Assembly: GCA_024641655.1 (NCBI GenBank)
Contig: JAHECR010000025.1
Coordinates: 1-51,948, forward strand
Length of the DNA: 51,948 bases
Direction: 5' to 3'
Source of the DNA: Acidimicrobiaceae bacterium
GTDB taxonomy: Bacteria > Actinomycetota > Acidimicrobiia > Acidimicrobiales > UBA8592
Positions 34,690 to 41,991 of the stretch are shown piece by piece; positions within the stretch are counted from its first letter, which is position 1, and every line of letters begins with the position of its first letter. The notes below the pieces were generated by a model, which saw only the letters and a program-made list of their open reading frames with translations, ran no database searches and was not told where the DNA came from. The position numbers and the translations under genes are program-made.

Positions 34690-35925
34690 GTGAAGCGTTA
34701 CTGGATCGAGACCCTCGGCTGCCCGAAGAACGAGGTCGACAGCGCCAAGCTCGTCGGCACTCTCGTCGCAGACGGATACGTGGGCGCGTCGTCGGTCGAG
34801 GAGGCCGATCTCGTGGTGGTCAACACGTGCGCCTTCATCGGCGAAGCCCGCCAGGAGAGCATCGAGACCGTGCTCGCGTTGAGCGGCCAACGGCGCAGCG
34901 GCGCCGAGCTCGTGGTCACGGGGTGTCTCGCGGAACGTTACGGCGACGAGGTCGCCGACGCCCTCGGTGACGACGTCGACGCCGTCGCCGGTTTCGGAGT
35001 GCCGGTCACCATCGGCGCCAAGGCGACCGCTCCCCGCTTCGATCTGCTCAACCTGCCTCGTCCGGCGGCGACCGCGCCGTGGGCCTACGTGAAGATCGCC
35101 GAAGGCTGCGACCGTGCCTGCGGGTTCTGTGCCATCCCCTCGTTCCGCGGTCCCCAGCGGTCGCGTTCGATGGCATCGATCCTCGCCGAGGTCGATCAGC
35201 TCGGTCCTCTCGGCGAGGTCGTCCTCGTTGCCCAGGACCTCGCAGCCTACGGACGAGACCGAGGCGTGGGCGAACGCGCGATCGTCCCGCTCGTCGAAGC
35301 GATCGGCGCCAGGGTGCCCTGGGTCCGATTGCTGTACCTCTATCCGTCCGATCTCAGCGACGCGCTCATCGATGTCATCGCCGGAAGTCCGGTGCCGTAC
35401 TTCGATCTGAGCCTGCAGCACGTCTCGGCGCCGTTGGTGCGCAGGATGCGGCGGTGGGGCGACGGCGAGAAGTTCCTCGCACGCATCGACGACATCCGCC
35501 GCCGTCAACCCGAAGCCGCCTTCCGGTCGAACTTCATCGTGGGTTACCCCGGCGAATCCGAAGCCGACCATGACGCCCTCCTCGCGTTCGTCGAGGCCGC
35601 GCAGCTCGACTGGTGCGGCTTCTTTTCGTACTCACGTGAGGACGGGACCTACGCCGCCGATCTCGACGGGCAGGTACCCGCATCGCTGATGGCGGAGCGG
35701 CTCGCGGAGCTGGGGGAGCTGCAGGACGCCATCACCGCGGCAAAACGTGACGTTTTGCTCGGGAGCGAGGTCCGAGTCATCGTGGACGAGCCCGGTGTGG
35801 CTCGCAGCCACCGTGAGGCACCCGAGATCGACGGCGTCATCTCGGTTCCCCACGATCTCGAGACCGGAAGTTTCGCAACGGTTCGTGTGGTCGAAGCCCT
35901 CGGTCCCGACCTCGTGGCTCGCTGA
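34690..35925 (+). CDS. rimO: ribosomal protein S12 methylthiotransferase
   Basis: Radical-SAM enzyme that methylthiolates a conserved Asp of S12. The N-terminal UPF0004 domain holds the first cluster with Cys11, Cys47 and Cys79. The radical-SAM CxxxCxxC is Cys140, Cys144, Cys147 in GCDRACGFCAIPSFRG, and the C-terminal TRAM-like domain is at about 345-411. The opening WIETLGCPKNEVDS and AIPSFRGPQRSRS distinguish it from MiaB, which is at 41992. 411 residues is slightly short for the family. Confidence 0.94.
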   Translation: MKRYWIETLGCPKNEVDSAKLVGTLVADGYVGASSVEEADLVVVNTCAFIGEARQESIETVLALSGQRRSGAELVVTGCLAERYGDEVADALGDDVDAVAGFGVPVTIGAKATAPRFDLLNLPRPAATAPWAYVKIAEGCDRACGFCAIPSFRGPQRSRSMASILAEVDQLGPLGEVVLVAQDLAAYGRDRGVGERAIVPLVEAIGARVPWVRLLYLYPSDLSDALIDVIAGSPVPYFDLSLQHVSAPLVRRMRRWGDGEKFLARIDDIRRRQPEAAFRSNFIVGYPGESEADHDALLAFVEAAQLDWCGFFSYSREDGTYAADLDGQVPASLMAERLAELGELQDAITAAKRDVLLGSEVRVIVDEPGVARSHREAPEIDGVISVPHDLETGSFATVRVVEALGPDLVAR

Positions 35926-35967
35926 CCGGCGTTCACTCTCCCCAGTGCCCCGACGAGGATCAACGCG

Positions 35968-36540
35968 ATGACCGACACGACGCCGACCTACTCCACTGCG
36001 GGTCTGGCGACACCGGCGAACCTGATCACCATCACCCGGATCATCGCGTCACCGGTGCTGTTCTGGCTGATCATCGATGCCGAGTCCAGTCTTGGGACCT
36101 CCTGGCCGGCGTTCCTGCTGGGCCTGGTCTTCGCGGTCAGTGACCTCTTCGACGGGCGCATCGCCCGAGCCACCGGCACCATGACGCGCACGGGGGCGTT
36201 CCTCGATCCACTCGCCGACAAGGTGGTGGTACTCGGCTGTTCGATCTCGCTGGTCGCAGTCGACCGCTACCTGTGGCCGCCGGTCGCCATCATCATCGTT
36301 CGGGAGCTGTTGGTGTCGCTGATGCGGGTGAACTTCGCTCGCCACGGGGTGTCGGTGCCGGCCTCTCGGCTCGCCAAGTGGAAGACCACCATCCAGGGCG
36401 CGGCCCTGCTGTGCGCCGTCCTCCCGTTGCTCGAATCGCAGCATCGGGCGGTCGACGCGACCCTGTGGCTCGCAGTTGCGATCACGGTCCTGACCGGCTG
36501 GCAGTATCTCCGCGACGGCAACAAGTACGCCGTGCGGTGA
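35968..36540 (+). CDS. pgsA: CDP-diacylglycerol-glycerol-3-phosphate 3-phosphatidyltransferase (PgsA-like)
   Basis: Integral membrane CDP-alcohol phosphatidyltransferase that commits CDP-diacylglycerol to phosphatidylglycerol. The signature D-G-x2-A-R-x8-G-x3-D-x3-D is complete in SDLFDGRIARATG and TRTGAFLDPLADK at about residues 60-86. Helices and the 190-residue size match. PANLITITRI near the N-terminus is typical of the pgsA subgroup, and rimO-pgsA-cinA is a common order, though the exact alcohol substrate is inferred. GAGGA about 10 bases upstream serves as a ribosome-binding site. Confidence 0.88.
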   Translation: MTDTTPTYSTAGLATPANLITITRIIASPVLFWLIIDAESSLGTSWPAFLLGLVFAVSDLFDGRIARATGTMTRTGAFLDPLADKVVVLGCSISLVAVDRYLWPPVAIIIVRELLVSLMRVNFARHGVSVPASRLAKWKTTIQGAALLCAVLPLLESQHRAVDATLWLAVAITVLTGWQYLRDGNKYAVR

Positions 36541-36546
36541 GCTCGC

Positions 36547-37554
36547 TCAGTCCCGACGGGCGCGGCTCGGCGCGACCCGCGGAGGTTCGTGTGGCATCTT
36601 CGGATAGACCGGCGGCCACGGTGCATCGGGCAGGCCCGATGCGAAATCGGCTCTCGACATCTCGAGCAGCGGCGTGAGGTCCTGCGGGCCGGTGTGGAGC
36701 TCGGCCCAGGGGTCGCCGAAGGCGCGCACCCGCTCGACGACGACCGCCATGGTCAGCTCGTCGGGGTGGACGTCGGCGAGCTCGTCCCAGGCGAACGGGG
36801 TCGAGACCTGTGCGCCGACCCGGGCGCGCACCGACCACGCTCCGAACACTGTCTTGTGCGGGGCATTCTGGTTGTAGTCGACGAAGACCCGGGTACCGCG
36901 CTCCTCCTTCCACCACGAGGCGGTGAGCCGGTCGCCGTGGCGGCGTTCGAGTTCGCGTGCCAACGCGACTGCGGCGGCGCGAACGGAGTACCCGTCCCAG
37001 TTCGGGTGTAGGGAGACGTGGATGTGGATGCCCTTGCTCCCGGTCGTTTTGGGGAAGCAGACGATCCCGAGCTCGGCGAGGAGCGCGCGGACGTCGGAGG
37101 CAGCGGCGCGGAGATGCTCGAAGGTGATCCCGCGCACCGGGTCGAGGTCGATGCGCAGCTCGTCGGTGATGCCCGGGTTCGACGCCCGGATCGGCCATGG
37201 GTGAAAGCCGAGGCAGCCGAGGTTCGCGGCCCACACCACATGGGCGATGTCGGCCAACACGAGCGCGTTGGAGGTGGTGCCGTTGGGGGTCGCGACCACG
37301 GCGGTGTCGAGCCAGTCCGGAGCGCCGTCGGGCACGCGCTTCTGGAAGAACGACTTGCCTGACGCGCCGTCGGGGTAGCGCTCCATGAGCGTCGGACGGT
37401 CGGCCATGGCAGCCATGAGCGGGCCCTCGACCGCGAGGTAGTACTCGACGAGGTCGAGCTTGGTCTCGCCGCGCGCGGGGAACATCACCTTGTCGGGGTT
37501 GGTGACCTTCACGTCGCGGTCTCCCGCCTGCACCATGACGAACGGCGATGACAT
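36547..37554 (-). CDS. stand-alone LigD-type DNA polymerase/primase domain
   Basis: 335 residues matching the polymerase domain of LigD used in bacterial non-homologous end joining. Seen are VTNPDKVMFP at the N-terminus, the metal-binding pair in DELRIDLDP (Asp136, Asp138), PKTTGSKGIHIHV and VFVDYNQNAPHKTVFG. No ligase or nuclease domain is fused, and no ku gene is nearby. The catalytic residues look intact. It is divergent from cinA across 65 bases, and a TACGAT -10 lies 8 bases before its ATG. It could do gap filling, RNA-primed end repair, or work in trans with a LigD ligase elsewhere. Confidence 0.9.
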   Translation of the reverse strand: MSSPFVMVQAGDRDVKVTNPDKVMFPARGETKLDLVEYYLAVEGPLMAAMADRPTLMERYPDGASGKSFFQKRVPDGAPDWLDTAVVATPNGTTSNALVLADIAHVVWAANLGCLGFHPWPIRASNPGITDELRIDLDPVRGITFEHLRAAASDVRALLAELGIVCFPKTTGSKGIHIHVSLHPNWDGYSVRAAAVALARELERRHGDRLTASWWKEERGTRVFVDYNQNAPHKTVFGAWSVRARVGAQVSTPFAWDELADVHPDELTMAVVVERVRAFGDPWAELHTGPQDLTPLLEMSRADFASGLPDAPWPPVYPKMPHEPPRVAPSRARRD

Positions 37555-37562
37555 CGCCGCCG

Positions 37563-37568
37563 ATCGTA
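37563..37568 (-). promoter_or_regulatory. -10 TACGAT before the LigD-type polymerase gene
   Basis: On the minus strand TACGAT is followed by 8 bases and the ATG at 37554, back to back with the cinA promoter. Confidence 0.45.
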
Positions 37569-37607
37569 CCCGGGCAGCCGTCGCCGTCCCGGGTGGGCCC
37601 GGACCGG

Positions 37608-37613
37608 TAGCAT
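37608..37613 (+). promoter_or_regulatory. -10 TAGCAT before cinA
   Basis: TAGCAT, exactly 6 bases, then ATG 37620: a leaderless start. Confidence 0.5.
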
Positions 37614-37619
37614 CCGGCC

Positions 37620-38861
37620 ATGACCGGGTTCAGCTGTGAGATCGTCGCCGTCGGAACCGAGCTGTTGCTCGGACAGATCGTCGACACCAACTCGTCGTGG
37701 ATCGGTGCCCACCTCGCCGAGGTCGGCATCGACAGCCATTACCAGACCAAGGTGGGTGACAACCCCGAACGGATCAAGGCCGTACTGCGCCAGGCGCTCG
37801 ATCGGTCCGACGTGGTGATCGTGTGCGGAGGCCTCGGGCCCACCCAGGACGATCTCACCCGAGACATGATCGCCGAGGTCATGGGAGTGGAGCTGGTGCT
37901 GCGCGACGATCTCGTCGCGCGCATCCAGGCGCGTTTCGGCAACCGGCCGATGCCCGAGAACAACCTCCGCCAGGCCATGGTGCCCGAAGGGGCCGAGGTC
38001 CTGTCGGTGATGCCTGGCACCGCCCCGGGTCTGCGTGCGCCCGTCGGCGACAAGGTGATCTACGCAGTCCCCGGCGTCCCGTGGGAGATGGAACAGATGA
38101 TCGGTGAAGCCGTCCTGCCCGACATCAAGGAACGGGCGGGTATCACCGCCATCATCAAGTCGCGCACGTTGCGAACCTGGGGCGAGTCCGAGTCCGGCCT
38201 CGCCATGCGCCTGGCAGAGGAGATCGAGCGCCTCGACCACGACCGTCGGGCCACGCTCGCGTTCCTCGCGAGCGGAGCCGAGGGACTCAAGGTCCGCGTC
38301 ACGGCAAAGGCCGACTCCGAAGCAGAGGTCGACGCCCTGCTCGACGAGCATGCCGGCATCGTGCGATCGATCCTGGGTGACGACATCATCTTCTCCGACG
38401 ACGACGAGTCGATGGAGCAGGTCGTCCTCGACCTCTGCCGTCGCCAGGGGCTCACCCTTGCGACCGCCGAGTCCCTCACGGGGGGCCTGATCGGCGCCCG
38501 GCTCACCGCGATCGCCGGGGCCAGCGACGTGTTCCGCGGGGCGATTGTGTCCTATGCCGCGGAGGTCAAGCGTGACCTGCTGGGGGTTCCCCAGGGCCCC
38601 GTCGTGTCCGAGGGCGCCGTGACGGCGATGGCGCTCGGCGTGTGCCGCGTCCTCGGCGCCGACGTGTCGTTGGCGGTCACCGGCGTCGCAGGGCCCGACC
38701 CCCAAGAGGGCGTGCCCGTCGGCACCGTCTGGATGGCGACCTGCGTCGACGGTGTGGTCGAGGCATCCACGGCGAAGTGGGCCTTCGACCGCGAACGGGT
38801 CCGTCAGTACACGACGATATCGGTGCTCAACGCGCTTCGACGGCGGCTCGTCGCCCGATGA
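37620..38861 (+). CDS. cinA: CinA-like nicotinamide-nucleotide amidase
   Basis: 413 residues with both CinA domains. The N-terminal molybdopterin-binding-like (COG1058) domain has EIVAVGTELLLGQIVDTNS and VIVCGGLGPTQDDLTRD. The C-terminal PncC amidase domain from about 255 has TLATAESLTGGLIGARLT, FRGAIVSYAAEVKRDLLGV and VAGPDPQEGVPVGTVW. The family recycles NMN and damaged pyridine nucleotides; its link to competence in other bacteria comes from gene order with recA, which lies about 850 bases on here, separated by msrB. Confidence 0.94.
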   Translation: MTGFSCEIVAVGTELLLGQIVDTNSSWIGAHLAEVGIDSHYQTKVGDNPERIKAVLRQALDRSDVVIVCGGLGPTQDDLTRDMIAEVMGVELVLRDDLVARIQARFGNRPMPENNLRQAMVPEGAEVLSVMPGTAPGLRAPVGDKVIYAVPGVPWEMEQMIGEAVLPDIKERAGITAIIKSRTLRTWGESESGLAMRLAEEIERLDHDRRATLAFLASGAEGLKVRVTAKADSEAEVDALLDEHAGIVRSILGDDIIFSDDDESMEQVVLDLCRRQGLTLATAESLTGGLIGARLTAIAGASDVFRGAIVSYAAEVKRDLLGVPQGPVVSEGAVTAMALGVCRVLGADVSLAVTGVAGPDPQEGVPVGTVWMATCVDGVVEASTAKWAFDRERVRQYTTISVLNALRRRLVAR

Positions 38862-38865
38862 ACGC

Positions 38866-38890
38866 CGACGCGTGGCTGAGCGTCGCGTCG
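38866..38890. terminator. possible bidirectional hairpin between cinA and msrB
   Basis: CGACGCG (38866-38872) pairs with CGCGTCG (38884-38890) around an 11-base loop, in the 39-base gap between two convergent genes. No T tract. Confidence 0.35.
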
Positions 38891-38900
38891 ACGGGAGGGC

Positions 38901-39299
38901 TCAGGACTCGGCAGGCTCGAGCTTGAGCGACGCCGAGTTCATGCAATAGCGCTCGCCGGTGGGCCGGGGTCCGTCGGGGAACACGTGGCCGAGGTGCGCG
39001 CCGCAGGTGGCGCACCGGGCTTCGGTGCGCACCATCCCGTGGCTACGGTCGACGACGCGGTCGACCTTGCCATCGGCGATGGCCTGGTAGAAGCTCGGCC
39101 ATCCGCTGCCGGAGTCGTACTTGGTGTCGCTGGTGAACAGCTCCTCGTCGCACACGACACAGCGGTACGTGCCTGCGGTCTTGGTGTCCCAGTAGCAGCC
39201 GGTGAACGCGGGCTCGGTGCCGGCGTGTTGGGTGACGGCGTACTGCTCGGGGGTGAGGCGCGCTCGGAGTTCGGTGTCGTCGAAGGATTTCTGGGGCAT
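38901..39299 (-). CDS. msrB: peptide-methionine (R)-S-oxide reductase
   Basis: Repairs methionine-R-sulfoxide in proteins. The 132-residue protein shows zinc-binding CxxC pairs Cys47/Cys50 and Cys96/Cys99, the substrate loop SGSGWPSF and catalytic Cys119 in RYCMNSASL. It is a single-domain MsrB with no MsrA fusion. The ATG at 39299 has AAGGAGG 4-5 bases upstream. Its product is often part of oxidative-damage repair, in keeping with recA next door. Confidence 0.95.
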   Translation of the reverse strand: MPQKSFDDTELRARLTPEQYAVTQHAGTEPAFTGCYWDTKTAGTYRCVVCDEELFTSDTKYDSGSGWPSFYQAIADGKVDRVVDRSHGMVRTEARCATCGAHLGHVFPDGPRPTGERYCMNSASLKLEPAES

Positions 39300-39307
39300 G
39301 GTGCCTC

Positions 39308-39343
39308 CTTGATTGAGGTCGGTTTGCTTGATTGAGGTCGGTT
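39308..39343 (-). repeat. 19-bp direct repeat next to the msrB ribosome-binding site
   Basis: CTTGATTGAGGTCGGTT occurs at 39308-39324 and again at 39327-39343 (period 19). Degenerate GGTCGGTT/GGGTCGG copies continue to about 39375. The first copy touches the msrB ribosome-binding site. Confidence 0.8.
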
Positions 39344-39520
39344 GGGTCGGTTTGCTCGGGTCAGGGTCGGGTCGGCTCGGGTGGGGCAGACCCCGCGAGG
39401 GAACCCGGTGGGCCGTGACCATTGAACCCCATGGCGCTCCAAAGCGTTCCCGGGTCGCCGGTTCTCGCGGCCGTGTTCGCGAAGGTTGGGAAGCGATGTC
39501 GGGTGAATCCGCGGGGATGC

Positions 39521-39550
39521 TTGCATCGAACAGTTGTTCGCAATTACGCT
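39521..39550 (+). promoter_or_regulatory. recA promoter P1 with SOS box in its spacer
   Basis: -35 TTGCAT (39521-39526), an 18-base spacer holding CGAACAGTTGTTCG (39527-39540), then -10 TACGCT (39545-39550). The box is a perfect GAAC-N4-GTTC, the LexA site of Gram-positive and actinobacterial SOS regulons, so bound LexA would block RNA polymerase directly. Confidence 0.85.
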
Positions 39551-39573
39551 GCTGTCATTCGAGCGCCGGTGAC

Positions 39574-39595
39574 TGTCACACCCCATCCGTAGGGT
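39574..39595 (+). promoter_or_regulatory. recA promoter P2, PafBC / RecA-NDp-like
   Basis: TGTCA (39574-39578), 11 bases, TAGGGT (39590-39595). Mycobacterial LexA-independent DNA-damage promoters, activated by PafBC, have TGTC(A/G) at this same distance from a TANNNT -10. The longer string GACTGTCACACCCC recurs beside lexA at 51661. Confidence 0.6.
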
Positions 39596-39704
39596 CGTCA
39601 CTGCACCTCGGAACGGTGTTCCACACCAACGAGCGCATCCGACTACACCCCCCGCCCGAAGACCCCGGCCGACACCGTCGGTCGACGTAGAGAAGAGGAT
39701 TGAC

Positions 39705-40763
39705 GTGGAGCGAGACAAGGCACTCGAGCTGGCCCTGGGCCAGATAACCAAGCAGTTCGGCGAAGGCGCCGTGATGAAGATGGGCGAGAAGGCATCGATG
39801 GCGATCGAGTCCATCCCCACCGGCGCCCTGGCGCTGGATCTCGCCCTCGGCATCGGCGGGCTGCCTCGTGGCCGCATCGTCGAGATCTTCGGGCCGGAGT
39901 CCTCGGGCAAGTCCACCCTCGCCACCCACGTCGTGGCCGAAGCGCAGCGCAACGGCGGCATCTGTGCCTACATCGACGCCGAACACGCCATGGATCCGGT
40001 GTACGCCCGGGCCATCGGTGTCGATGTCGACCAGTTGCTGATCTCCCAGCCCGACACCGGTGAGCAAGCCCTCGAGATCGTCGACACCCTCGTACGTTCG
40101 GGAGCCATCGACGTCATCGTCATCGACTCGGTTGCGGCGCTGACGCCGCGAGCGGAGATCGAAGGGGAGATGGGCGACACGCACGTCGGCCTGCAGGCGA
40201 GGCTCATGTCCCAGGCCCTGCGCAAGTTGACGGGTCACCTGAGCAAGTCGAACACCGTCTGCATCTTCATCAATCAGCTGCGTGAGAAGATCGGGGTCAT
40301 GTTCGGCTCGCCCGAGACCACCCCCGGCGGGCGGGCGCTGAAGTTCTATGCATCGGTGCGTCTCGACATCCGCCGCATCGAGTCGCTCAAGTCCGGCGTC
40401 GAGGTCGTGGGTAACCGGACCCGGGTGAAGGTCGTCAAGAACAAGTGCGCACCGCCGTTCCGGCAGGCCGAGTTCGACATCATGTACGGCAAGGGCATCA
40501 GCCGTGAAGGGTCCCTCATCGACATCGGTGTCGACATGGACATCGTCAAGAAGTCGGGTGCTTGGTACACCTACGAGGGTGAACAGCTCGGCCAGGGCCG
40601 CGAGAACGCCAAGGTCTTCCTGTCGGAGAACCCCGAGATCATGATGGAGATCGAAAAGCGGGTTTGGGACGCCGTCAAGCCCGAGATCGTCGATGTCACC
40701 GATCCCGGAGAGGATGAGGAGTTCTCCGAACTCGACGACGAGCCCATCTCCATCGAGGACTGA
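39705..40763 (+). CDS. recA: recombinase RecA
   Basis: Strand-exchange ATPase and LexA co-protease. The 352-residue protein has Walker [26 protein letters not shown], Walker [11 protein letters not shown], loop L1 [14 protein letters not shown], loop L2 [20 protein letters not shown] and [15 protein letters not shown]. There is no intein, unlike M. tuberculosis recA. The C-terminus is acidic ([17 protein letters not shown]), as usual. GTG 39705 has AAGAGGA 5 bases upstream. No recX follows; the next gene is a convergent MFS permease. Confidence 0.98.
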   Translation: MERDKALELALGQITKQFGEGAVMKMGEKASMAIESIPTGALALDLALGIGGLPRGRIVEIFGPESSGKSTLATHVVAEAQRNGGICAYIDAEHAMDPVYARAIGVDVDQLLISQPDTGEQALEIVDTLVRSGAIDVIVIDSVAALTPRAEIEGEMGDTHVGLQARLMSQALRKLTGHLSKSNTVCIFINQLREKIGVMFGSPETTPGGRALKFYASVRLDIRRIESLKSGVEVVGNRTRVKVVKNKCAPPFRQAEFDIMYGKGISREGSLIDIGVDMDIVKKSGAWYTYEGEQLGQGRENAKVFLSENPEIMMEIEKRVWDAVKPEIVDVTDPGEDEEFSELDDEPISIED

Positions 40764-40806
40764 TCCTCCTGCCGGTTCGGTCGCCGCACCGCCGTGCCGG
40801 CGCTGG

Positions 40807-41916
40807 TCAGTGTCGATGCTCCACCAACAGCAGCGTCACGCCGGCGCCGGCCATCGCCATGGCCGCGACGATGCCGAGAGTGGTGAACGAACCGGCCTCG
40901 ACGAGGGTGCCGCCGAGGAGCGGGCCGAAGACCCGACCAGCAGCCATCACCGCCTGTGCGTCACCGGCCCGGTCAGCTGGATGTGCCGAACGTTCGGCAA
41001 GCAGCGTGAACACACCGGGGATGCCGGCCCAGAAGGCAAAGCCCCACACGGCGATTGCGCCGGCGAACACCACTGGCTGATGCACTGTCGTCATCAACAG
41101 TGCCATCGTCGCCGTCACGATCAGCCACCCGCCGCTCCAGCGGCGTCGGCCCCGGTAGCGTGCCGGCGGAATTCCCAGCAACGCGTTGGCGCTGATCGCA
41201 AGCGACACGGCGAAGGGGTTCATGCCGATGCGATCGGTTCCGATCGCTGCCGCGAAGATGAAGACCGACGAGCCCCCGAGAGTCATCAACGCGAGGCAGA
41301 CGAGGATCAAGCGGGCGACGGGGACCGGTCGGCTGCGCGGCCGGCTCGACGTGGGGCCGGCATCGTGGAACTCCGGACGGGTGCCGATCAGCGGCAGTGG
41401 CAGCACCGCGAGGACCGCCATGGCCACGAACACGAGGTCCGCACCTCCTGCCTCCGATGCAGCGGCGGCCAGCGGAGCGCCGGCGATGCCCATGACCGGC
41501 CCCACCACGGCCAGGTCGCCCATGCGCTCGCTGTCGCCGAAGACTTCCTGCCAGCCGAGCCAGGCCACAAGGCCCAACGTCACCCCGGACGCGACCCGCA
41601 ACAGGAGCAGCACGCTGAACCAGGGGACGATGGCCGACAAGAGCTGGGCCGTCATCGAGGTGAGCAGGGTCGACGCCAGCAGCCGTTTCGAGGGACGCAG
41701 GCGTCGCCCCCCGAAGGACGACGCGACCACGAAACCTCCGAGTTGCGCCGACGAGATGAGCGACGCCGCCCCCAGGCTGACATCGAACGCGTCCGCAACC
41801 GCCGGAAGCAGGAAAGGGGTCGCGGTGAAGATCAGTGATGACATGGCCGTCGCCGCCAACAAGTCCACTCGGGTCGCGGGGCGCAACAAGGCCACCAGGG
41901 CGATCGGAGACTGCAC
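40807..41916 (-). CDS. MFS transporter
   Basis: About 369 residues, strongly hydrophobic throughout, with roughly 12 predicted helices split by a basic loop near the middle (TSSRPRSRPVPVAR). It fits a major facilitator permease of the sugar-efflux/drug type; substrate is not readable. I start at GTG 41916 because TATCGT lies exactly 6 bases upstream on the minus strand, the leaderless layout of this genome. ATG 41943 would place that -10 inside the gene and is the alternative. It is convergent with recA and divergent from miaB. Confidence 0.82.
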   Translation of the reverse strand: MQSPIALVALLRPATRVDLLAATAMSSLIFTATPFLLPAVADAFDVSLGAASLISSAQLGGFVVASSFGGRRLRPSKRLLASTLLTSMTAQLLSAIVPWFSVLLLLRVASGVTLGLVAWLGWQEVFGDSERMGDLAVVGPVMGIAGAPLAAAASEAGGADLVFVAMAVLAVLPLPLIGTRPEFHDAGPTSSRPRSRPVPVARLILVCLALMTLGGSSVFIFAAAIGTDRIGMNPFAVSLAISANALLGIPPARYRGRRRWSGGWLIVTATMALLMTTVHQPVVFAGAIAVWGFAFWAGIPGVFTLLAERSAHPADRAGDAQAVMAAGRVFGPLLGGTLVEAGSFTTLGIVAAMAMAGAGVTLLLVEHRH

Positions 41917-41922
41917 CCGGCA

Positions 41923-41928
41923 ACGATA
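41923..41928 (-). promoter_or_regulatory. -10 TATCGT before the MFS gene
   Basis: TATCGT on the minus strand, exactly 6 bases, then GTG 41916. Confidence 0.45.
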
Positions 41929-41976
41929 GTTGGCCCCGTTCATGCCCTGTCGGTTTCGGGCGGGCATCGGGGTGCC

Positions 41977-41982
41977 TACGCT
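41977..41982 (+). promoter_or_regulatory. -10 TACGCT before the miaB operon
   Basis: TACGCT, 9 bases, then ATG 41992. It would drive the overlapped run miaB-miaA-dapF-hflX-aminotransferase-membrane protein. Confidence 0.45.
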
Positions 41983-41991
41983 GAAGACTTC

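Larger units (their letters stand above)
39300..39704. other. 405-base gap between msrB and recA
   Basis: No convincing gene. From left to right it holds the msrB ribosome-binding site and 19-bp repeats, about 150 bases with nothing I can name, an SOS-controlled promoter (39521-39550), a second damage-type promoter (39574-39595), and about 100 bases of recA leader ending in AAGAGGA before the GTG. Confidence 0.7.

Noticed and set aside
41917..41943. ATG 41943 as the MFS start
   Set aside because: It would place the TATCGT -10 element inside the gene; GTG 41916 lies at the standard 6-base distance. Kept as an alternative only.
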